Shown here: piece by piece, positions 1-5,793 of the stretch
Layout: every line of letters begins with the position of its first letter
Numbering within the stretch: position 1 is the first letter of the stretch
Assembly: GCA_002392705.1 (NCBI GenBank)
Contig: DGHP01000133.1
Location: forward strand, 1-6,417
Source: Lachnospiraceae bacterium UBA3845
Lineage (GTDB): Bacteria; Bacillota; Clostridia; Lachnospirales; Lachnospiraceae
Length of the DNA stretch: 6,417 nt
Direction: 5' to 3'
The notes under the pieces: model-generated
Told to the model about the DNA's origin: nothing
Database searches by the model: none
What the model saw: only the letters and a program-made list of their open reading frames with translations
Program-made: the position numbers and the translations under genes

Positions 1-4
1 GGAA

Positions 5-86
5 CTCCACACATAGCCTCAGACAAGAGCATCGAAGATGCGGCATACGTGCGCAGCACGGATGGTCTGTGGCCTGATGTGTGGAG
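5..86. repeat. Large imperfect inverted repeat that folds as a three-way junction
   Basis: Positions 5-14 (CTCCACACAT) are perfectly complementary to 77-86. Pairing continues inward with a bulge and one mismatch: 15-18 with 71-75, and 20-24 with 65-69, about 19 bp in all. Inside the arms sit two small perfect hairpins, 29-33/37-41 (GCATC, 3-nt loop, GATGC) and 48-52/56-60 (CGTGC, 3-nt loop, GCACG). The whole forms a Y-shaped fold on either strand. It lies downstream of truA in the direction of truA transcription and has no T tract, so it is not a canonical terminator. It could be a structured RNA or leader of the next gene outside the window, or a small palindromic repeat element. I do not recognise the family. 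Confidence 0.5.
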
Positions 87-90
87 GGCC

Positions 91-130
91 GTGAATAGTA
101 ACTTTCAGAGGTTACTATGGTACTATTCAC
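91..130. repeat. Competing hairpins at the truA 3' end
   Basis: GTGAATAGTA (91-100) is perfectly complementary to TACTATTCAC (121-130), a 10-bp stem with a 20-nt loop. The same left arm can instead pair as ATAGTAAC (95-102) with GTTACTAT (111-118), an 8-bp stem with an 8-nt loop. The right side is thus a near-direct repeat of TACTAT, and the two folds exclude each other. The outer arm includes the truA stop codon (127-129). No T run follows on either strand. It may be a 3'-end stabilising stem or one copy of a dispersed palindromic repeat. A partial match to the arm, GTGAATAGCAG, occurs at 5640-5650. Confidence 0.5.
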
Positions 131-864
131 AGATATTCAATCGATACAAGCGTAAGACCTTCCGGGCGCGCGGTATCTCCCGCCAGGGAACGGTCCCTTG
201 CTTCCAGCACCGTTTTCATCTCTTCCGGCTCCATCTGCCCGCCGCCCACCCGCAGCAGGGTTCCGACGATAATCCGGACCATGTTATAGAGGAAGCCGTC
301 CCCCGTGACCGTGACGGTGATCATATCCCCGCTCCGCTCCACGCTTATGGCCTCGATGGTTCTTACATGGTTCGGGCGGTCCGGTTTTGCTGTGCAGAAG
401 GAAGAAAAGTCATGTCTTCCCACCAGACAGTCTGCAGCCTTCTGCATCTTTTTTTCATCCAGGTCGTAATAATAGAAGGTGGAGTAGCGGGAGACCAGCG
501 GATTCGGGATCGCCCTGTTCCAGATCTGATAGCGGTAAGTCTTCCGGACCCTGCAGAAACGTGGGTGGAAATCATCCGCGACCTGCTCCGATCTCTGCAC
601 CTTGATATCTGATGGCAGCCTTGTGTTCATGGCAAATGCGATCTTCTCAACCGGCATGCGCGCACTGGTATTGAAGACCGCCACATTTCCGAGGGCATGA
701 ACCCCCGCATCCGTCCGGCTGGCTCCGAGCACATGGATCTCCTCGCGCAGCAGCTCGGACAGGTGCTTATTCAGTTCTTCCTCGATCGTATCCCCCTCCG
801 GCTGGATCTGCCAGCCATGGTAGGCGGTTCCGTCGTAGGCCACCGTTAGTTTTACTCTCTTCAT
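127..864 (-). CDS. truA: tRNA pseudouridine(38-40) synthase TruA
   Basis: TruA converts uridines 38, 39 and 40 in the anticodon arm of many tRNAs to pseudouridine, in the cytoplasm and without a cofactor. The 245-residue product has the usual family length. The N-terminal strand reads VAYDGTAYHGWQ (residues 8-19). The catalytic motif GASRTDAGVHA lies at 47-57 with the nucleophilic aspartate at D52. KTYRYQIWN is at 108-116, the conserved GFLYNMVRIIVGTLL core at 190-204, and a PEGLTL tail near the C-terminus. It is the last gene of the ECF operon, 134 bp after ecfT. The chosen ATG has no well-placed Shine-Dalgarno: an AGGAG lies 18 nt upstream, too far for the ATG but 9 nt from an in-frame CTG three codons earlier. 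The ATG also overlaps the stop of a small upstream ORF as ATGA, so coupled translation is possible. The identity is secure; only the exact start is open. Confidence 0.98.
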   Translation of the reverse strand: MKRVKLTVAYDGTAYHGWQIQPEGDTIEEELNKHLSELLREEIHVLGASRTDAGVHALGNVAVFNTSARMPVEKIAFAMNTRLPSDIKVQRSEQVADDFHPRFCRVRKTYRYQIWNRAIPNPLVSRYSTFYYYDLDEKKMQKAADCLVGRHDFSSFCTAKPDRPNHVRTIEAISVERSGDMITVTVTGDGFLYNMVRIIVGTLLRVGGGQMEPEEMKTVLEARDRSLAGDTARPEGLTLVSIEYL

Positions 865-968
865 CTTCTGCAGGCTTTTTCTCTCCTGGCGGCTTTCCGC
901 CGCTCCTCATTCTGCTTCCGTACATTCAGATTCAGGAAATGCCGGGTTCTGAGGCGGTCATGGTTCAT
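861..968 (-). CDS. Possible small basic protein or coupling ORF between ecfT and truA
   Basis: A 35-codon ORF starts at ATG 968-966 and ends in TGA 863-861, overlapping the truA ATG in the four bases ATGA. It is in the same frame as ecfT, after the ecfT TAA, and could also start at GTG 995-993 to give 44 codons. The product is very basic and charged: it starts MNHDRLRTRH and ends with an Arg/Lys/Glu-rich segment (KQNEERRKAARREKACRR), a likely short helix. The site before the ATG, GGAAAG, is weak and close. I recognise no family. Its best support is position: it fills most of the ecfT-truA gap, and the ATGA overlap could feed ribosomes to truA, which lacks its own well-spaced site. It may equally be a chance ORF. 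Confidence 0.3.
   Translation of the reverse strand: MNHDRLRTRHFLNLNVRKQNEERRKAARREKACRR
888..901 (-). other. Small GC hairpin next to the truA ribosome binding site
   Basis: GGCGG (888-892) and CCGCC (897-901) form a perfect 5-bp stem with a 4-nt loop. In the truA transcript it ends directly before AGGAGAG, the only strong Shine-Dalgarno-like stretch upstream of truA. There is no T tract, so it is not a terminator. It could affect ribosome access, but that is inference. Confidence 0.35.
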
Positions 969-998
969 GCTTTCCGCACAGCATGCCGGCCTCACTGA

Positions 999-1817
999 TT
1001 ACAGCGGCCAGGCAATCTTTATATATCTTGAAGCCAGGAACATGACAGCTATGTAAAGAAGAAAGATCAGGTAGCTGACATAATCTCTTGTCTTATAAAT
1101 CAGCGGCTTCATCTTCGTCCGGCCCTCTCCTCCGTGATAGCCTCTGGCCTCCATGGCCATCGCAAGGTCGTTGGCCCTGCGGAAGGCGGCAACAAAAAGA
1201 GGTACCAGAAGCGGAACCAGAGCCTTCGCCTTCTTTATGATCCCGCCGGAATCAAAATCTGCGCCTCTGGCTTCCTGGGCCCGGATTATCTTATCTGTTT
1301 CATCCATCAGGATCGGAATGAAGCGGAGCGCGATGCTCATCATCATGGCGACTTCATGTACCGGGAAATGAAGCTTTTTCAGGCCTCTCAGGCCGGTCTC
1401 CAGACCGTCTGTCAGCTGATTCGGGGTTGTAGTCAGGGTCATGATGCTGGAGCCGATGATCAGGTAGGACAGGCGGACAGCCATATGCATGGCCATGCGC
1501 AGGCCTTCCTGTGTGATCTTCAGTTTCCAGATCCGTACCAGCTCTGTACCGGGCGTCAGGAACAGATTGAAAAGCGCCGTAATCAGCATAAGGATAAAGA
1601 TGGCCCGCAGACCTTTCAGCATGAATTTCGGCGGAACTTCACTGATGCGTATCACGATAACAAGCGCGATCGTCGCCACAATGTAGGCGCTGATGGATCC
1701 GAAAGCAAACAGAGAGATGATGAATACCAGCGTTCCCACGAGTTTTACGCGCGGATCCAGTCTGTGTATGATAGAAGTGCCAGGATAGTACTGGCCCAGT
1801 GTTATATCTTTGAACAT
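999..1817 (-). CDS. ecfT: ECF transporter transmembrane (T) component EcfT
   Basis: EcfT is the membrane scaffold of energy-coupling factor transporters. It links the ATPases EcfA1 and EcfA2 to exchangeable vitamin- or metal-binding S components. The 272-residue protein starts with the family-typical HRLDPRVKL (18-26). Hydrophobic segments lie near residues 26-57, 70-88, 112-130, 155-170, 198-212 and 246-264. The two cytoplasmic coupling helices each carry the diagnostic Ala-Arg-Gly motif: QEARGAD (A183-R184-G185) and MEARGYHG (A224-R225-G226), which insert into grooves of the two ATPases. The start is set by GGAG about 11 nt upstream of ATG 1817. It begins 34 bp after ecfA2, which indicates co-transcription. 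No S-component gene is in the window, so the substrate cannot be told and a shared group II module is likely. Nothing is truncated. Confidence 0.97.
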   Translation of the reverse strand: MFKDITLGQYYPGTSIIHRLDPRVKLVGTLVFIISLFAFGSISAYIVATIALVIVIRISEVPPKFMLKGLRAIFILMLITALFNLFLTPGTELVRIWKLKITQEGLRMAMHMAVRLSYLIIGSSIMTLTTTPNQLTDGLETGLRGLKKLHFPVHEVAMMMSIALRFIPILMDETDKIIRAQEARGADFDSGGIIKKAKALVPLLVPLFVAAFRRANDLAMAMEARGYHGGEGRTKMKPLIYKTRDYVSYLIFLLYIAVMFLASRYIKIAWPL

Positions 1818-1851
1818 GTCTGAACTCTCTCCGCTCTTTTCTTCTGTGCGC

Positions 1852-2703
1852 TCATCCCTTTTTCAGGCTGCGCAGAATCTCATCCCTCGCCTGCTGGACA
1901 GTGGTCGCCTCCGTTTTTACATCCCAGCCGTCCTTAAGCAGGGCATGCATGACATAGGTCATCTGCGGCGCTGCCAGCCCGACCTGCTCCAGCTCGCGGA
2001 CATGCTGAAAAACACCCGACGGAGTATCATCATAGAGAATCTTTCCCTCATCCAGCACGATAATCCTGCTGACGTAGCCGGCCACATCTTCCATACTGTG
2101 AGAAACAAGGATCACTGTAATATTCTGGCTGTCATGAAGTTCCTTCAGAAGATCCAGAATCTCGTCGCGTCCCTTCGGGTCCATGCCGGCAGTCGGTTCA
2201 TCCAGCACCAGAACTTTCGGCTTCATCGCGAGAATTCCGGCAATCGCTACCCTTCTTTTCTGTCCTCCTGACAGTTCAAAAGGGGATTTCTCATAATAAC
2301 TCTCATCCAGCCCGACGGCAGCCAGGGCTTCTTTGGCCCGGACAAGAACCTCTTCATTCGGAAGCCCCTGATTGCGGGGGCCGAAACAGACATCCGTCAG
2401 TACCTCGGCTTCAAAAAGCTGGTATTCGGGATACTGGAAAACAAGGCCGACCTTGCTGCGGAGTTTTTTAAGGGAATAACCCTCCGCGCGGATATCCTCC
2501 CCGTCCACCAGGATCCTTCCCGAGCTGGCCTTATTCAGACCGTTCAGGTGCTGGATCAGGGTAGATTTTCCGGAACCGGTATGGCCGATCAGCCCGATGA
2601 ACTCTCCGTCCCGGATCTCCAGACTGATATCATCCAGAGCTTTCTTCTCGAAAGAGGTCCCTTCTCCGTAAATATAACTTAGATGTTCGATCCTGATCGG
2701 CAT
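1852..2703 (-). CDS. ecfA2: ECF transporter ATP-binding protein EcfA2
   Basis: One of the two cytoplasmic ATPases that power ECF-type uptake by acting on EcfT. The 283-residue protein shows all ABC motifs: Walker A GHTGSGKST (40-48, K46), Q-loop Q90 in VFQYPEYQLF, signature LSGGQKRR (144-151), Walker B VLVLDEP (164-170, catalytic E169), D-loop GMDPKGR and H-loop H202. The N-terminus (IRIEHLSYIYGEGTSFEKKAL) and the YPEYQLF sequence after the Q-loop are typical of EcfA2 rather than EcfA1. The C-terminal extension after about residue 225 matches the dimer-contact region of this family. A GGGGGAG site lies 4 nt before ATG 2703. It follows ecfA1 across an unusual 174-bp gap containing tandem repeats and precedes ecfT by 34 bp. 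Intact. Confidence 0.97.
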   Translation of the reverse strand: MPIRIEHLSYIYGEGTSFEKKALDDISLEIRDGEFIGLIGHTGSGKSTLIQHLNGLNKASSGRILVDGEDIRAEGYSLKKLRSKVGLVFQYPEYQLFEAEVLTDVCFGPRNQGLPNEEVLVRAKEALAAVGLDESYYEKSPFELSGGQKRRVAIAGILAMKPKVLVLDEPTAGMDPKGRDEILDLLKELHDSQNITVILVSHSMEDVAGYVSRIIVLDEGKILYDDTPSGVFQHVRELEQVGLAAPQMTYVMHALLKDGWDVKTEATTVQQARDEILRSLKKG

Positions 2704-2744
2704 AGATCTCCCCCTGCCTGTTCTTTCCCTGTCTGTCTTCCGTC

Positions 2745-2900
2745 TTATATCTCTGCCCTGCAGCCTGCGCGGACCCTCTCCGCATGCTTCTTAAGCGGCT
2801 CAGGCTCTCTCATTCTCTGTCCTGCAGTCTGCGCAGACCGCTCCGGAGACTGCTTAAACGGCTCAGTTTTTCTTATTCTATTCCCTGCAGCCTGCGCGGA
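2745..2900 (-). repeat. 63/64-bp tandem repeat, 2.4 copies, that copies the ecfA1 3' end
   Basis: On the minus strand three copies start with TC(C/T)GCGCAG(G/A)CTGCAGG, at 2900, 2837 and 2773, so the periods are 63 and 64. Copies 1 and 2 match over their full length, for example the shared TGAGCCG(T/C)TTAAG. Copy 3 matches for about 28 bases and then diverges. Copy 1 includes the last codons and stop of ecfA1, so this gene end seems to have been duplicated into the ecfA1-ecfA2 gap. Each copy holds a dyad around GCGCAG; in copy 2 it is a perfect 12-bp palindrome, GTCTGCGCAGAC. One frame is open across copies 1 and 2 and gives matching 21-residue units beginning SAQxAGxRxR. A 22-codon ORF (ATG 2813 to TAA 2745, with AGGA 6 nt upstream) sits inside. 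I cannot assign a function. Confidence 0.8.
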
Positions 2901-3759
2901 CCCGGTCCAGCGCCTGCGTTAATTCTTCGATCGTCAGAATTCCCTCCGGTATCGGAAGCCCTGCCTTTTTCAGCTCCCAGGCAAGTTCCGTGACCTGCGG
3001 GACTCCCAGCCGCAGGTCCCTGAGCTTCTCAACCTGCGAGAAGATCTCCCGGGGAGTGCCTGTCATGACGACCTTCGCGCTGTCCATGACAATCACCCGG
3101 TCAGCATGGATCACTTCTTCCATATAATGCGTGATCAGGATGACTGTTATGCCCTCCTGCCGGTTCAGCTCCCGGACAGTCTCTATGACTTCCTTCCTGC
3201 CGCCCGGATCCAGCATGGCAGTCGGTTCATCCAGAACGATGCATTTGGGCTTCATGGCTATGACGCCCGCGATGGCAACCCTCTGCTTCTGCCCGCCTGA
3301 CAGGCGGTTCGGCGAGGAGCCGCGGTATTTCCACATATCAACCGCGCGCAGGGCCTTCTCAGCCCGCTCCCAGATCTCCTTTGTGGGAACCCCCATGTTC
3401 TCGGGTCCGAAACCGACGTCCTCCTCCACTACGGAGGCGATGATCTGATTGTCAGGATTCTGAAAAACCATTCCAGCGCACTGGCGGATCTCCCAGAGCT
3501 TTGACTCATCCCTGGTATCATTGCCATCCACATAGAGGGTCCCTTCACCGGGAAGCAGCAGCGCGTTGATCTGTTTTGCCAGTGTGGACTTCCCGGATCC
3601 GTTATGCCCCAGAATCGCGATAAACTGCCCTGCCTCGACGTTCAGGTCCACATGATCCAGAGCCAGCTGCGACGCGTCAACTTTTCCTTCTTCATCATAA
3701 TGAAGATAGTTATAGGTTAGGCCCTGCCCCTCGATAATATTCCTGTTTTTCTCTCTCAT
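2878..3759 (-). CDS. ecfA1: ECF transporter ATP-binding protein EcfA1
   Basis: The first ATPase of the ECF energising module, which pairs with EcfA2 and drives EcfT from the cytoplasmic face. The 293-residue protein has Walker A GHNGSGKST (51-59, K57), Q-loop Q100 in VFQNPDNQIIAS, signature LSGGQKQR (153-160), Walker B CIVLDEP (173-179, catalytic E178), D-loop MLDPGGR and H-loop H211 in ITHYMEE. FQNPDNQ and HYMEE are characteristic of EcfA1. The C-terminal region after about residue 235 is the EcfA dimer-contact domain. It is the first gene of the ECF-truA operon, about 155 nt downstream of the predicted start of transcription. The ribosome site before ATG 3759 is weak (AGAAG, 4 nt away), so low or regulated initiation is possible. 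The last eight codons are the start of a tandem repeat that continues past the stop. Confidence 0.97.
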   Translation of the reverse strand: MREKNRNIIEGQGLTYNYLHYDEEGKVDASQLALDHVDLNVEAGQFIAILGHNGSGKSTLAKQINALLLPGEGTLYVDGNDTRDESKLWEIRQCAGMVFQNPDNQIIASVVEEDVGFGPENMGVPTKEIWERAEKALRAVDMWKYRGSSPNRLSGGQKQRVAIAGVIAMKPKCIVLDEPTAMLDPGGRKEVIETVRELNRQEGITVILITHYMEEVIHADRVIVMDSAKVVMTGTPREIFSQVEKLRDLRLGVPQVTELAWELKKAGLPIPEGILTIEELTQALDRVRAGCRE

Positions 3760-3921
3760 ATATCTTCTGCTTTACCCGTCAAATCGATCAGATGGCTCAG
3801 GATCCTTTCGGAAATCTGACCCGGTGCCCGGCAGTCGGCTGGTCCTGCAGTCTGACTCCGGTTCCAGCCATCTGTCTCCGGCCGCCTGCGGCAGCATCCG
3901 CGGTCCGTTCAGGTCTGACCG
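3760..3921 (-). promoter_or_regulatory. Leader region of the ECF operon
   Basis: About 155 nt lie between the predicted transcription start and the ecfA1 ATG. The segment holds GGCTGG (3837-3842) complementary to CCAGCC (3864-3869), and a small GCCG/CGGC hairpin in the GC-rich stretch at about 3881-3893. Within the first of these, CAGACTGCAGGAC and a nearby CCGGAG also occur in copy 2 of the ecfA1-ecfA2 repeat, which hints at a related, degenerate copy. There is no T run and I recognise no riboswitch. No ORF here looks real. Confidence 0.3.
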
Positions 3922-3950
3922 ATTATAGCAATATAGGCTTCCGAATGCAA
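3922..3950 (-). promoter_or_regulatory. Sigma-A-type promoter of the ecfA1-ecfA2-ecfT-truA operon
   Basis: On the minus strand TTGCAT (3950-3945) is followed by a 17-bp spacer and a perfect TATAAT (3927-3922) preceded by TGC, an extended -10. The -35 matches only in TTG, but the extended -10 compensates. The promoter starts 7 bp past the malQ stop. It points to ecfA1, 160-odd bp away, and suggests the ECF operon is transcribed separately from malQ. Confidence 0.75.
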
Positions 3951-3956
3951 CCGGAG

Positions 3957-5465
3957 TTAGCTGCCTTCCCGCGCGCTGATCTGCGTCAGGTGCCGGATTC
4001 CTGCAGCCAGTTCATCCGTAAATGCATCTTCCTTCATTCTCCAGCACCAGTTTCCGCCCAGTGTGGAAGGATGATTCATGCGCGCCTCCGCGCCAAGGCA
4101 GAGGTAGTCCTGCATGGGGATCACACACAGATCCGATACGCTCTCCATGGCCATGCGGATCAGGATCAGATTGCGCTCTCTGTCCGTCATCCCGGGATTC
4201 AGCCCCGCGTAGTCATCCGCCAGAGCGCGGTCCTCTTCATTCAGTTCCCAGTACCAGGCTGCAAGGGTCTGATTGTCATGGGTTCCGGTATAGACGACCG
4301 TATTGCGCACATAGCTGTGGGGCAGATAGTCGCTGCTTTCTCTGGAATCAAAGGCAAATTCCAGGACCTTCATGCCCGGGAAGCCGGAATCTTTTACCAG
4401 CTGTATCACGGACGGGGTCAGGTAACCGAGGTCCTCCGCGATGATGGATCTGGGGGTAACCGCGGGATTTTTCCGCAGTTCATTAAAGAGCTTCATGCCC
4501 GGCCCCTGCTCCCAGTGGCCTCCGGCCGCGTTCGGCGCTCCCGCCGGCACGGAATAATATGCGTCAAAGCCGCGGAAGTGGTCGATCCGCACGATATCGT
4601 AGAGATTCAGGCAATAAGAGATCCGCTCTTTCCACCAGGCAAAGCCGGTCGCCTCCTGGACCGGCCAGTTATAGAGGGGATTGCCCCACAGCTGGCCATC
4701 CGCTGAGAAAGCGTCCGGCGGGCATCCCGCCACAGCGACAGGTCTGTGATCTTCGTCAAACTGGAACAGTTCCGGATGAGACCAGGAGTCAGAAGAATCG
4801 GCTGCCACATAGATCGGAATATCCCCTATGATCTCCACGCCGGTTTCATTCGCATACTTCTTCAAAGCGCTCCACTGCTGCGTAAACTTATACTGGAGGA
4901 AGCGGTAATAATCCGCCTGCTCCTTCGTCCTGCTCTTCCAGTCCGCCAGAGCCTGCGCTTCCCTGAGCCGGATCTCATCGGGCCAGTCAAACCAGCTTCG
5001 TCCGCCCATCTCATCCTTGATGGCCATGAAAAGACAGTAATCATCCAGCCAGAAGGCATTGTCCCTGCAGAAGTCCTGAAAAGCCTGATCGGAGAGGATA
5101 TTGCTCCTTTCAAAAGCCTTCTTCAGCAGGGGGAAGCGGTTCTCGTAGAGTTTCTGATAATCCACCCTGCTCTCGTCATCCTGACCGAAATCAGGCGTCC
5201 TGACCTCTTCTTCCGTCACAAGCCCTTCCTGCAGAAGGGTGTCCGGATCGATGAAATAGGGGTTTCCCGCAAAGGCTGAAAATGACTGGTAAGGAGAATC
5301 CCCGTATCCGGTAGGACCCAGGGGGAGAATCTGCCAGTAACGCTGTCCGGCCTTTCGGATCTGCCGGATCACACGTCTTGCACTCTCTGAAAAACTGCCG
5401 ATCCCGTAAGGGGAAGGCAGGCTGGAAACAGGCAATAGTATTCCTGCTGCTCTCATATCGGACAT
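3957..5465 (-). CDS. malQ: 4-alpha-glucanotransferase (amylomaltase) MalQ
   Basis: A cytoplasmic glycoside hydrolase family 77 enzyme that transfers alpha-1,4-glucan segments between maltodextrins and releases glucose, in maltose/starch or glycogen breakdown. The 502-residue length matches the roughly 500-residue amylomaltases. It starts with RAAGILLPVSSLPSPYGIG (5-23), then WQILPLGPTGYGDSPYQ (44-60). The loop CPPDAFSADGQLWGNP is at 248-263. The catalytic residues are the nucleophile D295 in VRIDHFRGFD, the acid/base E344 in IIAEDLG, and D397 in TGTHDNQT. AGGAGG is only 2 nt before ATG 5465 but 11 nt before a second ATG at 5456, which gives the more usual MRAAGIL start; the protein may be 499 residues. 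It stands alone, with no phosphorylase or sugar transporter gene in the window, and is divergent from the cyclophilin gene. Confidence 0.97.
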   Translation of the reverse strand: MSDMRAAGILLPVSSLPSPYGIGSFSESARRVIRQIRKAGQRYWQILPLGPTGYGDSPYQSFSAFAGNPYFIDPDTLLQEGLVTEEEVRTPDFGQDDESRVDYQKLYENRFPLLKKAFERSNILSDQAFQDFCRDNAFWLDDYCLFMAIKDEMGGRSWFDWPDEIRLREAQALADWKSRTKEQADYYRFLQYKFTQQWSALKKYANETGVEIIGDIPIYVAADSSDSWSHPELFQFDEDHRPVAVAGCPPDAFSADGQLWGNPLYNWPVQEATGFAWWKERISYCLNLYDIVRIDHFRGFDAYYSVPAGAPNAAGGHWEQGPGMKLFNELRKNPAVTPRSIIAEDLGYLTPSVIQLVKDSGFPGMKVLEFAFDSRESSDYLPHSYVRNTVVYTGTHDNQTLAAWYWELNEEDRALADDYAGLNPGMTDRERNLILIRMAMESVSDLCVIPMQDYLCLGAEARMNHPSTLGGNWCWRMKEDAFTDELAAGIRHLTQISAREGS

Positions 5466-5588
5466 TTCCTCCTGAAAAAACGGCCTGCGGACTGTGCATG
5501 CAGAGTGCAGGTCCGCGCGTGATCAGATCGCTTCCGCTCCGGCGAAATTGCGCCGGGCGCAGTTTAAGCGGGGCGGAATTCATTTTCT
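5466..5588 (-). promoter_or_regulatory. Structured malQ leader with competing hairpins and a T6 tract
   Basis: The predicted 123-nt leader has a stem CCGGCG/CGCCGG (5539-5544 with 5551-5556, 6-nt loop). It overlaps and excludes TGCGC/GCGCA (5549-5553 with 5557-5561). Outer arms TTCCGC/GCGGAA (5532-5537 with 5573-5578) enclose them. Further on, GCGGAC (5487-5492) pairs with GTCCGC (5511-5516); an alternative is CCTGC (5484-5488) with GCAGG (5507-5511). The alternative stem is followed 3 nt later by TTTTTT (5480-5475), directly before the AGGAGG at 5473-5468. This resembles an attenuator or a ribosome-site sequestering leader, but the stems are short and imperfect. I recognise no riboswitch class. 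Confidence 0.4.
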
Positions 5589-5594
5589 GCCTGA

Positions 5595-5623
5595 ATCATA
5601 TCATAGTGCCCGGAATTGTGCAA
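5595..5623 (-). promoter_or_regulatory. Predicted malQ promoter
   Basis: On the minus strand TTGCAC (5623-5618), a 17-bp spacer and TATGAT (5600-5595, five of six consensus bases) form a sigma-A-like promoter. Transcription would start near 5588. The -35 is weak beyond TTG, which fits an activated or regulated promoter, and it is covered by an inverted repeat. Confidence 0.6.
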
Positions 5624-5629
5624 TTCAGG
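5610..5629. promoter_or_regulatory. Operator-like dyad over the malQ -35
   Basis: GAATTGTGCAATTC (5613-5626) has perfect 6-bp arms around a 2-bp centre. CC at 5610-5611 and GG at 5628-5629 extend the symmetry after one mismatch. It covers the malQ -35 hexamer, where a bound repressor would block RNA polymerase. It lacks the central CG typical of LacI/CcpA sites, so the regulator family is unknown. Confidence 0.4.
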
Positions 5630-5690
5630 AACACGGCGCGTGAATAGCAGCCGCTCCGTCGTTCCCGGGGCGCGCTTTCCCGGCAGGGCT

Positions 5691-5718
5691 TTTTCATCCT
5701 TCCGGAGTGTGGTATGAT
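5691..5718 (+). promoter_or_regulatory. Predicted promoter of the cyclophilin gene
   Basis: TTTTCA (5691-5696, four of six bases), a 16-bp spacer and TATGAT (5713-5718) preceded by TGG, an extended -10. Transcription would start near 5725 and leave a leader of about 69 nt. It is back to back with the malQ promoter, with about 68 bp between the two -35 hexamers. Confidence 0.6.
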
Positions 5719-5793
5719 AAGCAGGAGCAGCCGGTCATCCACACCGCCTGCAGATTCAGAACAGACATTTCCCTTAAAGAAAGGACAATCCTA

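Noticed and set aside
49..612. 187-codon open frame on the plus strand
   Set aside because: It is antisense to truA and starts within the inverted repeats; no family resemblance or ribosome site.
888..901. Intrinsic terminator between ecfT and truA
   Set aside because: The GC hairpin has no following T tract on either strand.
1134..1823. 229-codon open frame on the plus strand
   Set aside because: It is antisense to ecfT, which is certain; the translation is rich in His, Gln and Asp with no recognisable family.
3760..3921. Vitamin riboswitch or T-box ahead of the ECF operon
   Set aside because: I could not find any recognisable conserved core, and there is no terminator T run. A covariance search would settle it.
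3792..4706. 304-codon open frame on the plus strand
   Set aside because: It lies mostly antisense to malQ, whose catalytic motifs are intact. The translation shows no domain, and such long shadows are common in GC-rich coding DNA.
4746..5279. 177-codon open frame on the plus strand
   Set aside because: It is antisense to malQ with no domain or convincing start signal.
5191..5583. 130-codon minus-strand frame beginning in the malQ leader
   Set aside because: It overlaps malQ in another frame with a weak ribosome site. A short leader peptide cannot be excluded but nothing supports it.
5707..5793. 29-residue N-terminal extension of the cyclophilin from GTG 5707
   Set aside because: The start lies upstream of the -10 hexamer and so before the predicted transcription start. 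ATG 5794 has a good AAGGA site, and the extension is not signal-peptide-like.
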